Assembly (NCBI GenBank): GCA_902464195.1
Contig: CABQJB010000058.1
Span: 1-10,666 of the forward strand
DNA length: 10,666 bases
Source of the DNA: an uncultured Megasphaera sp.
GTDB taxonomy: Bacteria > Bacillota > Negativicutes > Veillonellales > Megasphaeraceae
Direction: 5' to 3'
Shown: positions 6,594 to 10,666 of the stretch, piece by piece
How the letters are laid out: each line of letters opens with the position of its first letter
Numbering within the stretch: the stretch's first letter is position 1
The notes under the pieces: model-generated
Database searches by the model: none
Told to the model about the DNA's origin: nothing
What the model saw: only the letters and a program-made list of their open reading frames with translations
Position numbers and translations under genes: made by a program

Positions 6594-8198
6594 TTACTTT
6601 ACCTCCAAAGGTTGATATTTACGGATGATTTCAATCGCCGTTTCCAGGCCATCCAAAAAAGCACTCATAATGCCGCCAGCATAACCGGCCCCTTCGCCAA
6701 TGGGATAGAGACCCGATGCCCCCAGGGCTATGCGGTCTTCGCCGCGGACGATGCGTACTGGGGCACTGGTCCGGGTCTCGACGCCGGTCATGACGACATC
6801 GTCATCATCAAAACCATGGATCCGCCGCCCAAAATAAGGCAGGGCCTGTTCCAGCGTCGTCGTGACGAAGCCCGGCAGGACATCATGCAGGTCCGTCCAG
6901 GTCACGCCAGGCCGATAAGAATGGATAGGTCCTTCCTGCGGTGCACCGGGGCGGCCGAGGAAAGAACCGACCGTCTGGGCTGGCGCATGATAATTGCTGC
7001 CGCCAGCCTGATAGGCCAGGGCTTCATAGCGGCGTTGGAATTCGATGCCCGCCAGGGGACTATCGCCGCCCATGTCGTCGGCCGTGACGTTGACGACGAC
7101 AGCGCTGTTGGCGATGCCGCTGTCACGGCGGTACAGGCTCATGCCGTTAGTGACGACCCGCCCTTCTTCCGAAGCCGCACTGACGACGACGCCGCCAGGA
7201 CACATGCAGAAAGAATAGCAAGACCGCCCTTCCGGGCTGTGATAGACCAAAGCGTAATCCGCCGGTTCCAGGCCGAGATCCGCTGCCGGGCAGCCATATT
7301 GAGCCCTGTCGATGACATCCTGGGAGTGTTCGATACGCACGCCGACGGCAAAAGGCTTCTTTTCCAGGGTAATGCCCTGGTCATGAAGCATATAATACGT
7401 ATCGCGGGCACTGTGTCCGATACCCATGACGACCAGCTCTGCCGGGTATTCATCGCGGTCATTGACGGTCACAGAAGTAATGCAGCCTTTATCGTCGCGA
7501 TGAATCGCCGTAACGCAGCTGGAAAAATGGACTTCCCCACCATGTGCCTCGATGGTATGGCGCATATTCTTGACAACGCGGCGCAGGACATCGGTCCCGA
7601 CGTGGGGATTATAGGCATACAAAATATCTTCCGGCGCGCCGGCATCGACAAAGGTCTGCAAGATACGCCGCAGCAGCGGATGATTGACGCGAGTCGTCAA
7701 CTTCCCATCGGAAAAGGTCCCGGCCCCTCCTTCACCGAACTGGACGTTCGACGAGGTTTTAAAGGGACCGCCGCGCCAAAAATTCTCGACATCTTTCGTG
7801 CGGGTATCGACGTCGCAGCCCCGTTCAAAGACGATGGGCGCGTAGCCGTGCTCGGCCAGGGCCAGGGCGGCAGCCAGGCCTGACGGCCCGGTTCCGATGA
7901 CGATGGGCCGGTGAGCCAGGGACTGCGTACCGGGACGGATATCCGGTGCCGGCGTCTCAGCCAGCTGGCGGACATCCTTATTATCACGGCATCGCTTCCA
8001 AACACGGCTTTCGTCAGCGAATTCCACATCGACAGTAAAGACGAAATAAATCCGCGGCTTCCGCCGGGCATCGATGGACCGGCGGACAATGATAAGGCGG
8101 GAAATATCGCTGCGGCTGCAGCGGAGCTTTTTGGCGACTAACGCTTCCAAAGGCTTTTTCATAGGCACAGCCGTGCGGATATTCAATACTCTAAGCAC
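6594..8198 (-). CDS. Uncharacterised FAD-dependent dehydrogenase (COG2509-type)
   Basis: This 534-residue flavoprotein has unknown substrate. Residues 1 to about 75 form the small N-terminal domain common to this family (DARRKPRI...VDVEF). The Rossmann dinucleotide fold follows, with IGTGPSG at 101-107 and the ribose-binding acidic residue in VFERG (Glu125). The family signature NVQFGEGGAGTFSDGK occupies about 151-166. A second FAD-contacting stretch near the C-terminus reads YPIGEGAGYAGG (about 498-509). It has no signal peptide or membrane segment, so it is likely cytosolic. The GTG start at 8198 is supported by a GGGAG ribosome site 6 nt upstream. It lies 14 bp after cdaR and directly abuts glmM. 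Its presence between cdaR and glmM ties it to envelope or c-di-AMP physiology by context only. Confidence 0.88.
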   Translation of the reverse strand: MLRVLNIRTAVPMKKPLEALVAKKLRCSRSDISRLIIVRRSIDARRKPRIYFVFTVDVEFADESRVWKRCRDNKDVRQLAETPAPDIRPGTQSLAHRPIVIGTGPSGLAAALALAEHGYAPIVFERGCDVDTRTKDVENFWRGGPFKTSSNVQFGEGGAGTFSDGKLTTRVNHPLLRRILQTFVDAGAPEDILYAYNPHVGTDVLRRVVKNMRHTIEAHGGEVHFSSCVTAIHRDDKGCITSVTVNDRDEYPAELVVMGIGHSARDTYYMLHDQGITLEKKPFAVGVRIEHSQDVIDRAQYGCPAADLGLEPADYALVYHSPEGRSCYSFCMCPGGVVVSAASEEGRVVTNGMSLYRRDSGIANSAVVVNVTADDMGGDSPLAGIEFQRRYEALAYQAGGSNYHAPAQTVGSFLGRPGAPQEGPIHSYRPGVTWTDLHDVLPGFVTTTLEQALPYFGRRIHGFDDDDVVMTGVETRTSAPVRIVRGEDRIALGASGLYPIGEGAGYAGGIMSAFLDGLETAIEIIRKYQPLEVK

Positions 8199-8212
8199 AA
8201 TCTTCTCCCTTT

Positions 8213-9118
8213 CTACTCATCTTTATTAATATGCAGGGTGGCATCGACTTCATCAGGATCTATGACGACGCCATCAATAGGCGGAATCAGCACTTTCCAG
8301 GTCTTTTCCTCCGCCATGTTTTCTACGTCGATATCTGGCAAATCAATGGAGCTGATATTCTTCAGCGTATCGGCTTCGCCGCGGACCTGGACCGACATCG
8401 GCTGGACCGTGACGGTCTTCCAAGCCGTCTGCCCCGTGACGTTCAGGTTAAGGGGTACCGTCTTGGCCGTGGCATCATGGGCAATGGACACTTTGACATT
8501 ACTCTGCCAGGGCGTCATTTCCAGCCCTTCGACAGGCGTACCATCAGCTTGATACAAGTGAATCGGCGCCATAATCGCAAAATCACCATTACGCTGATTG
8601 ACCGGAATGTCCACAACAGCCTGGCTGACCTGCTGGATGAGGCGGCGCGCCCCGCTGACGACAACTTTTTCCGGTACGATTTTCAAATCGCTGATGAAAT
8701 CCTTGTCATCCAGTTTACCGACAACATGAGGTGTCAATTTGAATTCTTTGACCGTATAGACATCAACAGTGATTTTCGTCGACGTCATGCTCTGTTTCTT
8801 CAGCTCTGTCCCGCTGGGGATCTCGATGTGAACCGGGACTTCTACCTCCCCTTCCTGGACGCTGGACAAGTCGATATAGGCCTTGATATCCGATGGGCCG
8901 ACGTTGATGATCGTATTGCGCGGCCCTGACAGGCGGACATAGACCGTCTTGGGCACGTTAGACGTAATATACTGGGAGTCGAGATTCTCTACGGTAATCG
9001 GTACCGTATAACTGCCCTCACTGAGCGGATTCTGTTCGTTGATGATGACGAACCACAAGACGATAGCCAGGAGAAGGCAGATGATTTTGAGCTGCCATTT
9101 TTTATCAATCTTGTTCAT
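8213..9118 (-). CDS. cdaR: CdaA regulatory protein, YbbR-domain membrane protein
   Basis: CdaR is the partner and regulator of the diadenylate cyclase CdaA. One hydrophobic segment (about residues 9-26, IICLLLAIVLWFVII) anchors it in the membrane. The remaining 275 or so residues would face outward. They appear to contain three YbbR repeats of about 80 residues each (roughly 35-118, 125-210 and 212-298), each with the family's VPITV/VPVHI-type beta strands. The B. subtilis protein is longer, with four repeats. The gene starts 3 bp after the cdaA stop, and its GGAGG ribosome site lies within the end of cdaA. It has no enzyme motifs. The family call is strong; the exact repeat borders are estimates. 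Confidence 0.93.
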   Translation of the reverse strand: MNKIDKKWQLKIICLLLAIVLWFVIINEQNPLSEGSYTVPITVENLDSQYITSNVPKTVYVRLSGPRNTIINVGPSDIKAYIDLSSVQEGEVEVPVHIEIPSGTELKKQSMTSTKITVDVYTVKEFKLTPHVVGKLDDKDFISDLKIVPEKVVVSGARRLIQQVSQAVVDIPVNQRNGDFAIMAPIHLYQADGTPVEGLEMTPWQSNVKVSIAHDATAKTVPLNLNVTGQTAWKTVTVQPMSVQVRGEADTLKNISSIDLPDIDVENMAEEKTWKVLIPPIDGVVIDPDEVDATLHINKDE

Positions 9119-9121
9119 AAG

Positions 9122-9934
9122 CTAAGGCCTCCATTTAAAAATATTGGCCAAGCCCTGTGGCGTCCGGTTCAAGAACGTCTTCAGGACATTGCGCAAGGCA
9201 TTGCCGTCGAGGTGGCGATAAATATGGCCGCCATAAGTATAAGAAATGGAGCCCGTTTCTTCACTGACGACGACGACAACAGCATCGGCCAGTTCGCTGA
9301 TGCCGATAGCCGCCCGGTGACGCGTCCCCAATTCCGTGGACAGCGACCGGTCCGACGTCAGCGGCAGCAGGCAGCCGGCAGCCATGATCCGGTTTTCCCG
9401 GATGATGACGGCGCCATCGTGGAGGGGCGTGTTGGGAATGAATATATTCCCCAACAGTTCCCGAGACACCAGACCGTCGATGGCGATACCCGTGTCGATG
9501 TAGTCATTGAGGCCTACTTCGCGTTCAAAGACGATGAGCGCCCCCGTATGGGTCTTCGACAGGGATTCACTGATAGCCACGATTTCATCGATGAGCCGTT
9601 CCAGTTCTTCCATGCTGATGACCTGACCGGACCGAAAGAAACGGCCCCGGCCGATTTGCTCCAGGGCCCGCCGCAATTCCGGCTGGAAGACGACAGGCAG
9701 GGCGACGAGTATGACCGTCATCCCCTGCTGCAGCATCCAGTTGATGACGTGCAGGTCGAGGACCTTGCTGACGACAGTGACCACGCCCAGGACCAGCAAG
9801 CCCTTGATCAGGGCCACGGCCCGGGTATTGCGGATGAGGATGAACAATTTATAGAGGACAAAAGCAACGAGCAGAATATCCAATATATCGAGCAGCCGGA
9901 AGCTGCTGATGAAACCTTGAAGGGGTAGGTACAT
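9122..9934 (-). CDS. cdaA: Membrane diadenylate cyclase CdaA
   Basis: This protein makes the second messenger c-di-AMP from two ATP. It is 270 residues, normal for CdaA. Three N-terminal membrane helices (about 16-34, 40-58 and 66-84) precede a DAC (DisA_N) domain. The two catalytic signatures are intact: DGA at 173-175 (LHDGAVII) and RHR at 205-207 (GTRHRAA). It is the first gene of the operon. The ATG has a GGAG ribosome site about 10 nt upstream. Co-transcription with cdaR and glmM is the conserved Firmicute arrangement linking c-di-AMP to osmotic and cell-wall control. An unusual FAD-protein gene interrupts the set here. The call is firm. Confidence 0.97.
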   Translation of the reverse strand: MYLPLQGFISSFRLLDILDILLVAFVLYKLFILIRNTRAVALIKGLLVLGVVTVVSKVLDLHVINWMLQQGMTVILVALPVVFQPELRRALEQIGRGRFFRSGQVISMEELERLIDEIVAISESLSKTHTGALIVFEREVGLNDYIDTGIAIDGLVSRELLGNIFIPNTPLHDGAVIIRENRIMAAGCLLPLTSDRSLSTELGTRHRAAIGISELADAVVVVVSEETGSISYTYGGHIYRHLDGNALRNVLKTFLNRTPQGLANIFKWRP

Positions 9935-9961
9935 AGGGCTTCACTCCACACAACGAGAATA

Positions 9962-9990
9962 AAAATAAAATAGGTATCCTTATTTTACAA
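9962..9990 (-). promoter_or_regulatory. Weak candidate promoter of the cdaA operon
   Basis: On the minus strand TTGTAA (9990-9985) and TATTTT (9967-9962) are separated by exactly 17 nt, ending 27 nt before the cdaA start. Both boxes match sigma-A consensus only partly, and the region is A/T-rich, so chance is possible. It lies between the rrf2 terminator and cdaA, where a promoter is expected. Confidence 0.35.
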
Positions 9991-10002
9991 TATTTTGGGC
10001 AT

Positions 10003-10039
10003 AAAAAAAAGGGCTTGTCGTCGGTGACAAGCCCTTTTT
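10003..10039 (-). terminator. Rho-independent terminator of the Rrf2-family gene
   Basis: A perfect 9-bp stem, GGGCTTGTC/GACAAGCCC, with a 6-nt loop is followed on the minus strand by eight Ts. The plus side has five Ts, so it could be bidirectional. It lies about 60 nt past the stop of the regulator gene and isolates it from the cdaA operon. Confidence 0.88.
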
Positions 10040-10098
10040 AGTGGCTAGCGGAGGTTTTTAAATTTAAAGCCCTCTTCTACAAACTATGAACTACAGAC
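10040..10098. repeat. Divergent member of the 3'-end repeat family
   Basis: Directly after the terminator come two heptamers, AGTGGCT and AGCGGAG, then TTTAAATTTAAAGC (10057-10070). AACTAC-type units including CTACAAACTAT (10078-10088) follow. The same order of blocks occurs at 2872-2961 downstream of glmS. Here the 92-bp element is missing apart from the CTACAAACTAT part. It occupies nearly all the space between the rrf2 stop and its terminator. Confidence 0.6.
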
Positions 10099-10575
10099 TT
10101 ACTTATCCGCAGCTGTTTTCTTTTCATTCAGCTGCGCTTCTGCTTCATGGACCATGCGGAGATTAGCCTCTTGTTTGGCCAGTGTCTCGAAGTTGATGGA
10201 CTTCAGGCGGGCCGCCAGGTCACGCTGGATGTCGGCAAAAGCAGCGTAAATAGAACACATGCCGCTGCAGCCGCGGCTGCACGATCCGATATCGTGAAGG
10301 CAGCGCTGTAACTCTGTCTGCCCTTCGACGGCATCGATGATATCAAAGAGAGTGATATCTTTAGGAGCCCGCTGCAGGGCGAAGCCGCCTTCGACACCAC
10401 GGTAAGATTTCATGATGCCGGCCTTGGTGAGACTGCGCATGATTTTCAACAAAAAACGTTCCGGTATATTCTGTTTTTCAGCCAGCGCCGCGCCGGTAAT
10501 CTTCGTACCTTCCGGGAGAGACGCCAAATAGAGGACCATGCGGAAAGCATAGTCCGTAGCCTGATTCAATCTCAT
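10099..10575 (-). CDS. Rrf2-family transcriptional regulator, probable Fe-S sensor
   Basis: This 158-residue DNA-binding protein starts with the family signature MRLNQATDYAFRMVLYLA. A winged helix-turn-helix follows (about 25-68, including IPERFLLKIMRSL and GVEGGFAL). The sensor region has four cysteines (Cys92, 99, 103 and 107), spaced C-x6-C-x3-C-x3-C. IscR-type members use three cysteines plus a histidine in the same region to bind a [2Fe-2S] cluster, so cluster binding is likely but the spacing differs. The C-terminus is charged and helical. The ATG follows an AGGGGG ribosome site 9 nt upstream. Its targets are not shown by the sequence. It could respond to oxygen, iron or redox state. 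Confidence 0.9.
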   Translation of the reverse strand: MRLNQATDYAFRMVLYLASLPEGTKITGAALAEKQNIPERFLLKIMRSLTKAGIMKSYRGVEGGFALQRAPKDITLFDIIDAVEGQTELQRCLHDIGSCSRGCSGMCSIYAAFADIQRDLAARLKSINFETLAKQEANLRMVHEAEAQLNEKKTAADK

Positions 10576-10606
10576 TTTTTCTACCCCCTTGTTGTCTATA
10601 TCTAGT

Positions 10607-10612
10607 ATTATA
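10607..10612 (-). promoter_or_regulatory. -10 box of the Rrf2-family gene
   Basis: A consensus TATAAT on the minus strand lies 31 nt before the ATG. No TTGACA-like -35 is found at the right distance; the -35 position holds TATACT. The stretch ACTATACTT just upstream also occurs in the promoter region of the phosphotransacetylase-hydrogenase gene. Rrf2 regulators commonly control their own promoters, so this could be an operator half-site. Confidence 0.5.
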
Positions 10613-10666
10613 CAATAAAAGACAAAAAAAGTATAGTTTTACTTCTGTAACTCCAGTCTCTAAAAG

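Noticed and set aside
6291..7883. A 530-codon open frame on the plus strand
   Set aside because: It is antisense to glmM and the FAD-protein gene, has shadow-like composition and no domain. GC-rich codons on the opposite strand explain its length.

Overview
The window comes from a low-oxygen, fermentative Firmicute. An [FeFe]-hydrogenase, an acetyl-phosphate-forming enzyme and the gene order all suggest the Negativicutes (Megasphaera or a close Veillonellaceae relative). That placement is inferred from remembered family resemblance, not from a search. All six protein genes lie on the minus strand, so transcription runs from high to low coordinates.

From right to left, the layout is as follows. 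An Rrf2-family regulator with four clustered cysteines (10099-10575) forms its own unit and ends at a strong terminator (10003-10039). Next is a tight four-gene operon: cdaA (c-di-AMP synthase), cdaR (its membrane-anchored YbbR-domain partner), an uncharacterised FAD-dependent dehydrogenase, and glmM (phosphoglucosamine mutase). The gaps in this operon are 0-14 bp, and the operon ends at a terminator (5164-5210). glmS follows as a separate unit, led by a clearly recognisable glmS ribozyme (about 4990-5126). GlmS and GlmM act in sequence to make the amino-sugar precursor of peptidoglycan. CdaA and CdaR tie c-di-AMP signalling to that pathway.

At the left end is the most striking gene, a single uninterrupted 814-codon frame. 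It joins a complete phosphotransacetylase (acetyl-CoA to acetyl-phosphate) to a complete two-cluster [FeFe]-hydrogenase. One polypeptide would therefore carry both an acetate-branch enzyme and the enzyme that disposes of the reduced ferredoxin made in the same pyruvate oxidation.

The non-coding stretches are rich in repeats. A 92-bp element occurs twice with two mismatches. Arrays of 7-bp units follow terminators. A TTTAAATTTAAAGC block is shared by two 3' regions. A run of six consecutive hairpins sits downstream of the fusion gene. No tRNA, rRNA, CRISPR array, transposase or origin was seen.
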